Shown here: positions 54,461 to 64,000 of the stretch, in pieces
Position numbering within the stretch: the stretch's first letter is position 1
Layout of the letters: every line of letters starts with the position of its first letter
DNA from: Hyphomicrobiales bacterium
GTDB taxonomy: Bacteria; Pseudomonadota; Alphaproteobacteria; Rhizobiales; Xanthobacteraceae
Length of the DNA stretch: 64,000 nucleotides
NCBI GenBank assembly: GCA_017305665.1
Contig: JAFKKH010000010.1
Location: forward strand, 159,234-223,233
Direction of reading: 5' to 3'
The notes under the pieces: model-generated
What the model was told of the DNA's origin: nothing
Database searches by the model: none
The model's input: the letters and a program-made list of their open reading frames with translations, nothing else
Made by a program: the position numbers and the translations under genes

Positions 54461-56532
54461 GGCCGACCTGCGAATGCGATCACGCTGCGCGGCGGTGCCT
54501 GCATGGTCGCGTGAGGCTTGTGGACACTGTGATCGACATCATCGGCCGCGGTATGCAGTATCAGCGACCATGCCTTGTAGTCCTCCATGTCGGGGAGCTT
54601 GAATTCGATCGGTTCGGGCGCGGCGTTCAGGACCACATAAAGGGCTTGGTGACCGTGCTCCATCGGCCCGAGCACATAAGAGAGGAACCGGCCTTCCGGA
54701 AAATTCCAGTCGGCTTCAGTCATCTCATTGCCATCGGGCGTCAGCCATAGCACGCCATAGGAGCCATCCGCCTTCTTCCCGACGATCCATTGTCGGGCTC
54801 TGATCTGGGGAAATTGCCTGCGGATCGCTGTCAGGTGGCCGACAAAATCCGTCATGTCGTCGGCATCATTCCCGAGATTGCCCCAGTCGATCCATCCGAC
54901 CTCGTTGTCCTGGCAATAGGCATTGTTGTTTCCGCTCTGACTGTTGCCAACCTCGTCGCCGGCGAGAATGAGGGGGACTCCTTGGGCAAGCAGCAGGCAG
55001 GCGAGCTGGTTCTTGTGAAGCTGTCGCCGCAACGCGAGAATCGCGGGATCGTCGGTCGGCCCTTCGTGTCCGCAATTGTTGCTGTGGTTGTCATTGGAGC
55101 CATCGCGATTGTCCTCGCCGTTGGCCTCATTGTGTTTTTCGTTGTAGGAAAATAGATCGGCGAGCGTGAAGCCGTCGTGGACGGTGACGTGATTGATTCC
55201 GGCGCGCGGTGAGCGATCGTCGTGGTTGAAAAGGTCGGATGAGCCCGTCATGCGTCCACTGACATCGCCGATCAGGTTGCCTTCGCCGGCCCAGTAACGG
55301 CGCAGCGTGCTGCGATATCGATCGTTCCACTCCGACCACTGCGACGGGAAACTTCCGACCTGATAGCCGCCGGCGCCGACGTCCCAGGGCTCGGCGACGA
55401 GCTTGACGCTCGCCAGAACCGGATCCTGCCGCACGGCGTTGAGGAACGAACTATTGCGATCGAATCCTTGCGGGCCACGCGCCAGCGTACTCGCCAGATC
55501 GAAGCGGAAGCCATCGATGTGGCAAACCTCGACCCAATAACGCAGTGAATCCATGACAATCTGCAAAACGCGAGGATGGGTCAGGTTCAGCGAATTTCCG
55601 GTGCCTGTGAAGTCGTCGTAATAGCGCGCGTTGTCCGGCATCAGCCAGTAATAGGACGCATTGTCGATGCCGCGGAACGAAAGCGTCGGGCCAAGGTGAT
55701 TGCCTTCGGCCGTGTGGTTGTAAACGACATCGAGCATGACCTCGAAGCCGGCATCGTGCAGCCGGGCGACGGACATGCGGAATTCGTCCAGCGCGCTATC
55801 CTGGGCATAGCGCTGCTCCGGCGCGAAGAATGAGATCGAATTGTAGCCCCAGTAATTGCAGAGCTTGCGCTCGACCAGTTGCCGGTCGTCGACAAAGCCG
55901 TGAATCGGCAGAAGCTCGACGGTTGTGACGCCGAGACGTCGCAGATGAGCGATCGTTGCCGGTGCTGCGAGTGCACGATAGCTGCCGCGCAATTCGGGGG
56001 AGACATCCTGACGTGTCCTGGTCAGGCCCTTGACGTGCGCCTCGTAGATGATCGTGTCTTCCCAGGAAATGCTGGGCCGTGGCTCACGCCGTCCCCAGTT
56101 GAACGTTTCGTCGATCACGGTTGCCTTCGGCATGGCGCGCGCATTGTCGCGCCGGTCGAAGGAAAGATCTTCGCGCGGACTGCCGGTGCGATAGGCGAAG
56201 TGCGCATCGCTCCAGACCAGCCGGCCGCTGACTTTCCTCGCATAAGGATCGAGCAGAAGCTTGTGGGGATTGAAGCGATGGCCATGCTGGGGATCGTAGG
56301 GGCCGTAGACGCGGTAGCCGTAGAGTTGCCCCGGCGAGATATCGTTCAGATAACCATGCCAGACGCCTTCGTTGTGTTCGGGCAGCGTGACGCGTTCGAT
56401 TTCCCGGCGACCCTGGCCATCGAACAGGCAGAGCTCGACTTTTTCCGCATTGGCGGAGAAGAGCGCGAAATTCGTTCCGCGCCCATCCCAGTTTGAACCG
56501 AGGCGGACATGAGTGCCTTCGGACAGTCTCAT
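54457..56532 (-). CDS. glgX: Glycogen debranching enzyme GlgX (isoamylase type)
   Basis: GH13 debranching enzyme of 691 residues that removes short alpha-1,6 branches, yielding linear maltodextrins for TreY and GlgP. The start [12 protein letters not shown] is at ATG 56532; the frame runs open for another 318 bp over glgB without homology. CBM48 domain at about 5-100, nucleophile in GFRFDLASTLAR, acid in KLVAEPWDVG, third carboxylate in NHVTVHDGFT. The GlgX-type segment NEKHNEANGEDNRDG is present. Confidence 0.95.
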   Translation of the reverse strand: MRLSEGTHVRLGSNWDGRGTNFALFSANAEKVELCLFDGQGRREIERVTLPEHNEGVWHGYLNDISPGQLYGYRVYGPYDPQHGHRFNPHKLLLDPYARKVSGRLVWSDAHFAYRTGSPREDLSFDRRDNARAMPKATVIDETFNWGRREPRPSISWEDTIIYEAHVKGLTRTRQDVSPELRGSYRALAAPATIAHLRRLGVTTVELLPIHGFVDDRQLVERKLCNYWGYNSISFFAPEQRYAQDSALDEFRMSVARLHDAGFEVMLDVVYNHTAEGNHLGPTLSFRGIDNASYYWLMPDNARYYDDFTGTGNSLNLTHPRVLQIVMDSLRYWVEVCHIDGFRFDLASTLARGPQGFDRNSSFLNAVRQDPVLASVKLVAEPWDVGAGGYQVGSFPSQWSEWNDRYRSTLRRYWAGEGNLIGDVSGRMTGSSDLFNHDDRSPRAGINHVTVHDGFTLADLFSYNEKHNEANGEDNRDGSNDNHSNNCGHEGPTDDPAILALRRQLHKNQLACLLLAQGVPLILAGDEVGNSQSGNNNAYCQDNEVGWIDWGNLGNDADDMTDFVGHLTAIRRQFPQIRARQWIVGKKADGSYGVLWLTPDGNEMTEADWNFPEGRFLSYVLGPMEHGHQALYVVLNAAPEPIEFKLPDMEDYKAWSLILHTAADDVDHSVHKPHATMQAPPRSVIAFAGRP

Positions 56533-58682
56533 CACGAGAATTCCGGAACCAGAAAGATCACCGCGAGCGGCGGCAGCGTCAGGCTTAGTTCGGGAATGAC
56601 CCCGCTCAGCGTCTCGACCATCCCGCTGTTTCCGACGTTGCTGCCGCCGTAATGCGCTGAATCCGTATTGAGCACCTCGCGCCATTTGCCGGGGAAGGGG
56701 ACCCGCACCCGGAAGTCGCGATGCACGCTTGGCGTGAAGTTGGCGATCACCAGGCAGCGGGCATGGCCGTCTTCGCCCTTGCGCATCCAGGCGAATACGC
56801 TGCGGTCGGCGTCGTTGGCGATAATCCATTCGAATCCTGCCGGATCGCAATCCAGTTCATGCAGTGCGGGGACGCTGCGATAGAGCGCGTTGAGATCGCG
56901 AATGACGGCTTGAATGCCTTGATGGCGCGCCTGATCGAGAAGGTACCAGTCGAGTGAGCGGTCGTGGTTCCACTCGCGTTCCTGGCCGAATTCCGCGCCC
57001 ATGAACATTAGCTTTTTGCCGGGATGACCGAACATGAATGCGTAGTAGGCACGCAAGTTGGCGAAGCGCTGCCAGTCGTCGCCCGGCATACGGCCAAGGA
57101 TCGAGCGCTTTCCGTGCACCACCTCGTCATGGGAGAGCGGCAGAATGAAATTCTCGGAAAAGGCATAGTGCAGGCCAAACAGGATCTGGCCGTGATGATG
57201 CTTGCGGTAAATCGGATCCTTGCTGATGTAGTTCAGCGTGTCGTGCATCCAGCCCATGTTCCATTTGTAGCCGAAGCCAAGACCGCCGAACTCGATCGGC
57301 CGCGATACCTGCGGCCACGCCGTCGATTCTTCAGCCGCTGTGGTGGCGTGCGGAAATTTGCCGAAGACTTCGCGGTTGAACCGGCGCAGAAATTCGATGG
57401 CTTCGAGATTCTCGCGCCCGCCATGCTTGTTGGGAATCCAGCCGCCTTCGGGCCGGCTGTAGTCGAGATAGAGCATGGACGCGACGGCATCGACACGAAG
57501 CCCGTCAACGCCGTAGCGATCGAGCCAGAACAGCGCATTGGACACGAGGAAGTTCACCACCTCGGTGCGGCCGTAGTTGTAGATCAAGGTGCCCCAGTCG
57601 AGATGGCGGCCCTGTAGCGGATTGGCATGTTCGTAAAGCGCGGTGCCGTCGAAATGTCCGAGACCGTGCGGGTCGTCAGGGAAGTGGCCGGGGACCCAAT
57701 CCAGCAGGACGCCGAGTCCTTCACGATGACAGGCATCGACCAGATGGGCGAAGTCGACTGGGGAGCCGAAGCGGCTGGTCGGTGCAAAGAGGCCGGTGGG
57801 TTGATAGCCCCACGATCCGTCGAATGGGTGCTCGTTCACCGGCATCAACTCGATGTGGGTGAAGCCGAGCTCGCGGACATAGCGGGGCAGGGTGTCCGCA
57901 AGGTCGCGGTAGGATAGCCACTGGTTGTCGTTGCCGCGTCGCCACGATCCTAGGTGAACCTCGTAAATTGAAATCGGTGCGCTGCGCGCGTTGATCGTAT
58001 CCGCCGCAGACGTGGGATGCGGCAGCGTCGTTTCGTCGAATACGATGGACGCCGTGTTCGGCCGAACTTCTGCGGCAAATGCCATCGGATCGGATTTCAG
58101 CGGCAGCAGGCTTCCGTTGCGATCCGTGATTGCGAATTTGTAGTGGCTGCCTGTCCGTGCGCCGGGAACAAACAGCTCCCAATATCCGGCGCCGCGCACG
58201 CGCATCGGGTGCCGCCGCCGATCCCAGAAATTGAAATCGCCGACGACGGCGACGGTGCGGGCATTGGGAGCGAGCACGACGAATCCGATTCCGTCTACGC
58301 CGTCCATTGTCATCGGATGGGCGCCAAGCGTGTCATAGAGCCGTTGATGGGTGCCTTCGCCGAGCAGATACATATCGAAATCGCTGAGGATTGGCGGAAA
58401 GCGATAGGGGTCCTCGAACTCGACCGTGTCGGCACCGTAGCGGGCGCGCAGACGATAACGCTCCGTGCCGTTCGGCAGGTCGCCCAGGAAAAGGCCGGCG
58501 TCGTGAATGCGATCCAGCGTGATTTTGCCACCGTGTTCGTCGACGACGAGAACCTCGGATGCGTCTGGCAGGTAGGTACGAACTACCTGACGGCCGTTCT
58601 CGCGATGGCGACCGAGGTAGTGAAAGGGGTCTGAGTGCCGCCCCTCGATAATGGCGCGGGCTTCGGAAGACAGTTCGGTCAT
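56532..58682 (-). CDS. glgB: 1,4-alpha-glucan branching enzyme
   Basis: GH13 branching enzyme of 716 residues that creates alpha-1,6 branches in the growing glucan. N-terminal GlgB N domain and CBM48 at about 1-215, then the catalytic barrel with nucleophile in [18 protein letters not shown], acid in [12 protein letters not shown] and third carboxylate in [12 protein letters not shown]. The stop and the glgX ATG share one base. It lies 15 bp after the treS-mak gene, consistent with the GlgE pathway, in which GlgB branches the maltosyl-extended chains. Confidence 0.96.
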   Translation of the reverse strand: MTELSSEARAIIEGRHSDPFHYLGRHRENGRQVVRTYLPDASEVLVVDEHGGKITLDRIHDAGLFLGDLPNGTERYRLRARYGADTVEFEDPYRFPPILSDFDMYLLGEGTHQRLYDTLGAHPMTMDGVDGIGFVVLAPNARTVAVVGDFNFWDRRRHPMRVRGAGYWELFVPGARTGSHYKFAITDRNGSLLPLKSDPMAFAAEVRPNTASIVFDETTLPHPTSAADTINARSAPISIYEVHLGSWRRGNDNQWLSYRDLADTLPRYVRELGFTHIELMPVNEHPFDGSWGYQPTGLFAPTSRFGSPVDFAHLVDACHREGLGVLLDWVPGHFPDDPHGLGHFDGTALYEHANPLQGRHLDWGTLIYNYGRTEVVNFLVSNALFWLDRYGVDGLRVDAVASMLYLDYSRPEGGWIPNKHGGRENLEAIEFLRRFNREVFGKFPHATTAAEESTAWPQVSRPIEFGGLGFGYKWNMGWMHDTLNYISKDPIYRKHHHGQILFGLHYAFSENFILPLSHDEVVHGKRSILGRMPGDDWQRFANLRAYYAFMFGHPGKKLMFMGAEFGQEREWNHDRSLDWYLLDQARHQGIQAVIRDLNALYRSVPALHELDCDPAGFEWIIANDADRSVFAWMRKGEDGHARCLVIANFTPSVHRDFRVRVPFPGKWREVLNTDSAHYGGSNVGNSGMVETLSGVIPELSLTLPPLAVIFLVPEFS

Positions 58683-58697
58683 GCGCGATTCCGCTTC

Positions 58698-61600
58698 CTA
58701 TTTACGCAGCACGCGAAGCGCGCCGCCCAATGCGACACGAAGCCAGTCCGGGCGATGGGCGAGTTCGTAATCGATTTCGTAGAACGCCTTCTCGAGAAGG
58801 AAAAACTGCAAGGTCCGGTCGGCGGCGGCCTCGTCTTGTGGCCACAATCGTGGGTCGGACATCGCCTCCCGATAAGCGCTGAGGAAGGTTTGTGTCGCCT
58901 CGTCGCGCCAGGCCGACAATGCTTCTGCCAGGCGTCCGTCGTCATCAGTCCCCGTTTTGAGCGCTCGCTCCTGTGCGGAGGTGACGGAATAGTCGATGGA
59001 TCTGATCAGTCCCGCGACGTCGCGTGCGGCGGGCGCCTTCATCCGGCGCTCTGCGAGGCTACGGCGCGGCTCGCCTTCGAAATCGATGATGAAGATATCG
59101 TCACGGACGACGAGGATCTGCCCAAGATGGAAGTCGCCGTGATGTCGGATGTTGTGCATCTTGATCGACGAGGGCAGCAATTCGAGCAGCCGGCCGTGCA
59201 GCATGGTGCGGATGCCCAACACCTCGTCGGCAAGAAGTCGATCCGACTCGGACAGTTTGGCCTGGGCGAGGCGGTCGAACGTCTGTTCGGCGCGGCTCAT
59301 CAGGCGATTGATCAAGCGCTCGACGTCGGGCGGTGTCACCGGCTCAGGATGGAAGTCCGGAATATCGTCGCGGCTCGCCAACGCCACCTGCATTTCGGCG
59401 ACGCGCTTGCCGGTCTGCGTCATGTAGCGTTGATACACCGCCTTTTCTTCCAGGGCCGGCGTGGAATCGCTGGCGCCGACCAGCCGCTGCTCGTCGATAA
59501 ACCGGTCCAGAGCCGCGCTGCTGACTGTCCAGGCATCGCCCTGGTTGCCGACAAAGGCATGGACGATGGCGACGGCACAATCCGAGTCCTGCCCCGAGAG
59601 CTCCACGCTGCCGAGCAGGGCGGGGGTATTGGCGAAGCCGGCGACATCGGTGAGGAAACGCCCCACCTCGACCTCCGGATTGATGCCATTCTCGAGCTTT
59701 CGATAGAGCTTGACGACGAATTTATTGTCGACCAGTGCGGTACTGTTGGATTGCTCGGTCTGCACCGCACGGACAATGTCGATCGGCTCGTCCGGGATTG
59801 AAGCCAGCCGGTCTGTCGGAATGTAGGCGAGCCGCAACTCGCTTTCCTCAAAGACCGAGCGGCCACGCAGGTTATCGATGATGCCGGCGATCAGATCCTT
59901 CTCGAAGGCGCTGTCGATCAGCGTGCCTTCACGCGCGCCCTGCCGTACAGCGGCGATGGTTCTGGCATCATACTGGCGCCGGTCGAGCCGTTCCCACTTG
60001 ATCCGGATCGGCATCGCATACCGTCCCGATTGTCCGTGGTGGGTCACATCGAAGATCATCAGCCACGGCCGCGAAATCATATCCTCCAACAGCGGAATCG
60101 CCGCCGGAACACGTGCCGTGATGGCGCTGGCCGAGCGTTCCGGGAACCAGCGCGCGCGGGCGAGATGCGACGGCAGGACGTCGTGCTCGAAGATCGCGCG
60201 GGTTCGCGCCAGCGACATCCAGGTCGAGCCGAGGGGAACCACGAGGGTTTCGTAGTCCGGGACAATGGTTGTTGGGACATTCGGTGACGGCGGCTTCTCA
60301 GTCAGGCGAAACCAGTAGAAGCCGTAAGGCGCGAGCGTGATCAGATAAGCGAGTTCGCCGATGTCGGGGAACGTCGTCCTGCCCAGCATTTCCTGAGGAC
60401 AGCGTCCTTTCCATTGCGACAAATCCAACTCGGATGCCTGTGCCGATCGCGACAAGTTGGCGACGCAGAGGACGACCTCGTCGCCGTGCTGCCGGACATA
60501 AGCGAGGACGCTGCGATTGGACGAGCGCACGAATGACATGGTCCCGCGACCGAAAACCTGGCTCGATTTGCGCACCGAGATCAGCTTTTTCGTCCAGTTC
60601 AAGAGCGAAGACAGGCTGCGCGACTGGGCCTCGACGTTGACGGATTCGTAGCCGTAAACCGCGTCCATGACCGGCGGCGCATAGAGGCGCGCAGGATCGC
60701 AGCGCGTAAAGCCGCCATTACGGTCCGGCGTCCACTGCATTGGGGTGCGGACGCCATTGCGGTCGCCGAGATAGATGTTGTCACCCATTCCGATTTCGTC
60801 GCCGTAATAGATGATCGGCGTGCCAGGGAAGGACATCAGCAGCGAATTCATTAATTCGATCTTGCGACGGTCGTTGTCCATCAAAGGCGCGAGGCGACGG
60901 CGAATGCCGAGATTGATGCGCGCACGGGGATCGGCGGCATAAGTCGACCACAGATAATCGCGCTCCACGTCGGTCACCATTTCGAGCGTCAGCTCGTCGT
61001 GGTTGCGCAGAAACATTGCCCACTGGCAGTTCGCGGGGATGTCGGGCGTCTGCCGCAAGATGTCAGTGATTGGGAAGCGATCTTCCTGCGCGATGGCCAT
61101 GTAGATGCGTGGCATCAGCGGGAAGTGATAGGCCATGTGGCATTCGTCGCCGTCGCCAAAATAGAACTGCACGTCCTCCGGCCACTGGTTGGCCTCCGCC
61201 AGCAGGACCTTGCCTTTCGCATAGGCATCAAGCTCCGCGCGGATATGCTTGATGACCGCATGGGTTTCCGGAAGATTCTCGTTGTTGGTGCCGTCGCGCT
61301 CGCAGAGGTAGGGAATGGCATCGAGTCGGAATCCGTCGACACCGGCGTCGAGCCACCGCTTCATCACCTGAACGACGGCCCTGACCACCCGCGGGTTGTC
61401 GAAATTGAGATCCGGCTGATGGGAAAAGAAGCGATGCCAATAATATGCGTTGGCCTCGGCATCCCAGGTCCAGTTGGATTTCTCCGTATCGGTAAAGATG
61501 ATGCGGGTTTCTTCGTATTTCTTGTCGGTATCGCTCCAGACGTACCAGTTGCGGGCGCTTGATCCCGGCGGACTGCGCTGGGCGCGCTTGAACCATTTGT

Positions 61601-61964
61601 GCTGGTCGGAGGTGTGGTTGATGACGAGCTCGGTAATCACCCGCAGGCCGCGGCGTCGCGCCTCGGAAATGAAGCGGCGAAAGTCCTTCATCGTGCCGAA
61701 GTCGGGATTGATCGAGCCGTAGTCCGCGATGTCGTAGCCGTCGTCGCGCCCCGGAGACGGGTAGAACGGCAGCAGCCACAGTGTGGTGACGCCGAGCTCC
61801 TGCAGATAGTCCAGCTTGTTGGTGAGTCCGACGAAGTCGCCGATGCCGTCATTGTTGCTGTCGGCGAAAGCCTTCACGTGCAACTGGTAGATGATGGCAT
61901 CTTTGTACCAGAGGTCGTCCGTGTGGATGTATCTGTCCGCTTCGATCTGGGTCATCTCGTTCAT
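58698..61964 (-). CDS. treS: Trehalose synthase / maltokinase fusion (TreS-Mak)
   Basis: A 1088-residue fusion of two GlgE-pathway enzymes. Residues about 1-560 are GH13 TreS (trehalose-maltose isomerase), with nucleophile in DGFRLDAIPYL, acid in LLAEANQWPED and FLRNHDELT. Residues about 580-1088 are a maltokinase that makes maltose 1-phosphate, with the kinase-like catalytic loop HGDFHLGQ and metal-binding IIDFEGEP. Fusion channels maltose straight to the kinase. It follows glgE by 9 bp, whose product uses maltose 1-phosphate. Confidence 0.95.
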   Translation of the reverse strand: MNEMTQIEADRYIHTDDLWYKDAIIYQLHVKAFADSNNDGIGDFVGLTNKLDYLQELGVTTLWLLPFYPSPGRDDGYDIADYGSINPDFGTMKDFRRFISEARRRGLRVITELVINHTSDQHKWFKRAQRSPPGSSARNWYVWSDTDKKYEETRIIFTDTEKSNWTWDAEANAYYWHRFFSHQPDLNFDNPRVVRAVVQVMKRWLDAGVDGFRLDAIPYLCERDGTNNENLPETHAVIKHIRAELDAYAKGKVLLAEANQWPEDVQFYFGDGDECHMAYHFPLMPRIYMAIAQEDRFPITDILRQTPDIPANCQWAMFLRNHDELTLEMVTDVERDYLWSTYAADPRARINLGIRRRLAPLMDNDRRKIELMNSLLMSFPGTPIIYYGDEIGMGDNIYLGDRNGVRTPMQWTPDRNGGFTRCDPARLYAPPVMDAVYGYESVNVEAQSRSLSSLLNWTKKLISVRKSSQVFGRGTMSFVRSSNRSVLAYVRQHGDEVVLCVANLSRSAQASELDLSQWKGRCPQEMLGRTTFPDIGELAYLITLAPYGFYWFRLTEKPPSPNVPTTIVPDYETLVVPLGSTWMSLARTRAIFEHDVLPSHLARARWFPERSASAITARVPAAIPLLEDMISRPWLMIFDVTHHGQSGRYAMPIRIKWERLDRRQYDARTIAAVRQGAREGTLIDSAFEKDLIAGIIDNLRGRSVFEESELRLAYIPTDRLASIPDEPIDIVRAVQTEQSNSTALVDNKFVVKLYRKLENGINPEVEVGRFLTDVAGFANTPALLGSVELSGQDSDCAVAIVHAFVGNQGDAWTVSSAALDRFIDEQRLVGASDSTPALEEKAVYQRYMTQTGKRVAEMQVALASRDDIPDFHPEPVTPPDVERLINRLMSRAEQTFDRLAQAKLSESDRLLADEVLGIRTMLHGRLLELLPSSIKMHNIRHHGDFHLGQILVVRDDIFIIDFEGEPRRSLAERRMKAPAARDVAGLIRSIDYSVTSAQERALKTGTDDDGRLAEALSAWRDEATQTFLSAYREAMSDPRLWPQDEAAADRTLQFFLLEKAFYEIDYELAHRPDWLRVALGGALRVLRK

Positions 61965-61973
61965 GATGAGCCC

Positions 61974-63950
61974 TCACACCAGACAGCGGAACAACAGCGC
62001 GGGATCGCGCAACGGATCAAGTCGCAAGCGCACGCCACCCCATTCGACGGCATGACGTTCGCTGGTCATGAGGTTTTCCAGGACGACTGGAACCTTCGAT
62101 CCGCCGGTGGTCTGCACCTGGATGGAATCGAGCGGAAGCCAGAACTCGCTGGCGTCGCGTGACAGCGCGATGGCACCAACGACAGTATTCCTGCCGTCGG
62201 TGGATTGCTTGGTGAAGGCGATGATTTGATCGTTGTCGATCGGCAGGAATTTCAGATTGCGCGTCTGCAGCAGCGCCGGATTGGCGCGGCGGGCTTGATT
62301 GAGTGCCGTGATATACGGCTTGATATTGCCCGGCGCGTTCCAGTCGCGAGTCCTGATCTCGTACTTTTCCGAGTTGAGATATTCCTCGCGTCCCGGAATG
62401 GAATCGTGTTCGAGTAATTCGAAGCCGTTATAGACGCCGTAATTGCTCGACAGCATCGCGGCCAATGCCACGCGCGACTTGAACATCCAGGGTTCGCCGC
62501 TTTGCAGGTGATAAGGGAGGATGTCCGGCGTGTTGACGAAGAAATTGGGCCGGTAGTAGTCGCGCTCGGGATATCCCGTCAGCTCATTGAGATAAGATTC
62601 GATTTCCCACTTCTGGGTGCGCCATGTGAAGTACGTATAGGACTGCGTGAAGCCGAGCTTCGCCAGGCCTTTCATCACCTTCGGCCGCGTGAAGGCCTCC
62701 GCGAGGAAGATAACGCCGGGGTCCTTGGACTGGACTTCGCGGATCAGCCATTCCCAGAAATGGAACGGTTTGGTGTGCGGGTTGTCGATGCGGAAGATCC
62801 GAACGCCATGACCGATCCAGAACAGGATGACATCGCGCAGCGCATTCCACAGCGAGCCGGCGTCCTCGCAACTGAAATCCGGATTGACGATATCTTCGTA
62901 TTTCTTCGGCGGATTTTCCGCGTAGCGCATCGAGCCATCCGGGCGGCGCTTGAACCAGTCTGGATGCTGCGTCAGCCAGGGATGGTCTGGCGAACACTGC
63001 ACGGCGATATCGAGGGCAACCTCCAGCCCATGGGTCTTGCAAGCCGCGACGAGGTCGCGAAAATCGTCGAACGTGCCAAGATCGGGGTGGATCGCATCGT
63101 GACCGCCTTCACGGGCGCCGATGGCATAGGGGCTGCCGGGGTCGCCCTCGGTTGCGGTGAGCGCGTTGTTGCGCCCTTTGCGATTGATCCTGCCGATAGG
63201 ATGGATCGGCGTGAAATAAAGAACGTCGAATCCCATCGCGGCGATATCCGGCAATCGGGCGATGCAGTCGCGGAACGTCCCGTGCTGGCCGGCGACTGTA
63301 CTCTGGCTGCGCGGCACCATCTCGTACCAGGCGCCTGCGATCGCACGGTCCCGGTCGATCGTCAGGGGATAGAGTTGCGACCGGGTCAGGTCGCTGCGCT
63401 CGCGGCCTTCTCGCATGGCTGCGACAAGCTCCGGAACGAGCAGGCTTGCGGGATCGCCATTCTGGAGAAAGTCTTCGCACTGACGAACGATGATCGCGGT
63501 GCACTCCTTGCTGCCGAACTGGGCGCGTGTCAGCAGTGCGGCGCCTTCCAGTGCATCGAGGCTGACATCTTGGCCGGCTTTCTGTTTTAGCTCGAAGCCA
63601 TGCTTCCAGGTGGCGAACTCGTCGGTCCACGCCTCGATGGCATAGACATAACGTCCGGGTTCCCCCGGCATAAAGACGCCAAACCAGCGATCGTTGTCAT
63701 GCAGCGTCATTGGCGACTTCTGCCAGTCGTGACTGTCCTCGCGGCGCCAGATCAATTGCGCCGCAATGATGTCGTGACCGCTGCGGAAAATATCGGCCCA
63801 GACGTCAATCGTCTCGCCTGCAAGCCGCTTGACCGGAAACCGCCCGGCATCGACGGACGGGTAGACATCTTCGATATGAAATGCGCCGGCTGTCGCACCT
63901 CGTTCCCCCGCCCGTAACGGCATGTTTTTTTGCGTCGATACGGACATCAC
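61974..63950 (-). CDS. glgE: Alpha-1,4-glucan:maltose-1-phosphate maltosyltransferase
   Basis: GH13_3 enzyme of 658 residues that transfers maltose from maltose 1-phosphate to a glucan chain. N-terminal domain at about 20-120; the GlgE-type loop FTPIHPIGRINRKGRNN is present. The nucleophile lies in GVRIFRIDNPHTKPFHFWEW and the acid in FLAEAFTRPKVM. The start ATG at 63950 (or the next codon) makes this the first gene visible of the operon. The 50 bp left upstream hold no gene and may include the operon promoter or the end of another gene's leader. Confidence 0.95.
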   Translation of the reverse strand: MMSVSTQKNMPLRAGERGATAGAFHIEDVYPSVDAGRFPVKRLAGETIDVWADIFRSGHDIIAAQLIWRREDSHDWQKSPMTLHDNDRWFGVFMPGEPGRYVYAIEAWTDEFATWKHGFELKQKAGQDVSLDALEGAALLTRAQFGSKECTAIIVRQCEDFLQNGDPASLLVPELVAAMREGRERSDLTRSQLYPLTIDRDRAIAGAWYEMVPRSQSTVAGQHGTFRDCIARLPDIAAMGFDVLYFTPIHPIGRINRKGRNNALTATEGDPGSPYAIGAREGGHDAIHPDLGTFDDFRDLVAACKTHGLEVALDIAVQCSPDHPWLTQHPDWFKRRPDGSMRYAENPPKKYEDIVNPDFSCEDAGSLWNALRDVILFWIGHGVRIFRIDNPHTKPFHFWEWLIREVQSKDPGVIFLAEAFTRPKVMKGLAKLGFTQSYTYFTWRTQKWEIESYLNELTGYPERDYYRPNFFVNTPDILPYHLQSGEPWMFKSRVALAAMLSSNYGVYNGFELLEHDSIPGREEYLNSEKYEIRTRDWNAPGNIKPYITALNQARRANPALLQTRNLKFLPIDNDQIIAFTKQSTDGRNTVVGAIALSRDASEFWLPLDSIQVQTTGGSKVPVVLENLMTSERHAVEWGGVRLRLDPLRDPALLFRCLV

Positions 63951-64000
63951 GCGCTGCCAATCCGTGTATGAATGAGAACCCGGAGATCTAACACCCGCAT

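Overview
The window is GC-rich chromosomal DNA from an alphaproteobacterium, most likely of the Bradyrhizobium / Rhodopseudomonas / Afipia-Oligotropha group (Nitrobacteraceae). This is inferred from protein style and gene content: a ccmF-ccmH-degP-two-component-glnE block, a PleC-like kinase, oxalate genes, CO-dehydrogenase-like genes and a GlgE/TreYZ operon. No tRNA, rRNA, CRISPR array, phage or insertion sequence was seen.

Layout. 1-9.5 kb, plus strand: the end of cytochrome c maturation (ccmF, partial; ccmH), a DegP/HtrA protease, an OmpR-type response regulator with its histidine kinase, and glnE. 9.5-15.5 kb, minus strand: a PAS-containing PleC-like kinase, a cation-diffusion-facilitator transporter with three tandem C-terminal domains, a quinone-oxidoreductase-like protein and a nitronate-monooxygenase-like protein. 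15.7-26.2 kb: an oxalate catabolism locus with a CBS-domain protein, two OFA-type MFS carriers, a 45-residue protein, formyl-CoA transferase (frc), oxalyl-CoA decarboxylase (oxc) and a GntR/FCD regulator, all on minus, and a divergent ADP-forming-type acyl-CoA synthetase on plus. 26.2-27.8 kb: a frameshifted VanZ-like gene and a two-subunit ThDP decarboxylase. 28.1-35.1 kb, plus: a hydroxyacid / sugar-acid type catabolic cluster (2-hydroxyacid dehydrogenase, IlvD/Edd dehydratase, RraA-like aldolase, molybdopterin oxidoreductase, isopropylmalate-dehydrogenase-like enzyme), then a fragment of a sugar ABC ATPase and an HU protein. 36.1-39.8 kb, plus: a form II CO-dehydrogenase-like S-L-M operon. 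39.8-45.3 kb, minus: a five-gene peptide-type ABC importer. 45.6-47.2 kb, minus: a second DegP. 47.3-63.95 kb, minus: a seven-gene alpha-glucan/trehalose operon, glgE-treS/mak-glgB-glgX-treZ-treY-glgP.

The most interesting signal is a repeated 17-bp operator, TGGYAT-N5-ATRCCA. It lies upstream of the GntR gene, the divergent acyl-CoA synthetase, both MFS carriers, the CBS-domain gene and, in weaker form, the 45-residue gene. In five of the six cases it is centred about 60-90 bp before the start codon. It is not seen elsewhere in the intergenic DNA. This defines a probable GntR-controlled oxalate regulon with three members not normally assigned to oxalate use: the CBS protein, the small protein and the ATP-grasp acyl-CoA synthetase.

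Working model: oxalate enters through the OFA carriers, Frc moves CoA from formyl-CoA to oxalate, and Oxc decarboxylates oxalyl-CoA to formyl-CoA. The ADP-forming-type synthetase could prime the cycle or recover thioester energy. In the last block, GlgE, TreS-Mak and GlgB build branched glucan from trehalose via maltose 1-phosphate, while GlgX, TreY, TreZ and GlgP degrade glucan or return it to trehalose. One operon therefore covers both directions.
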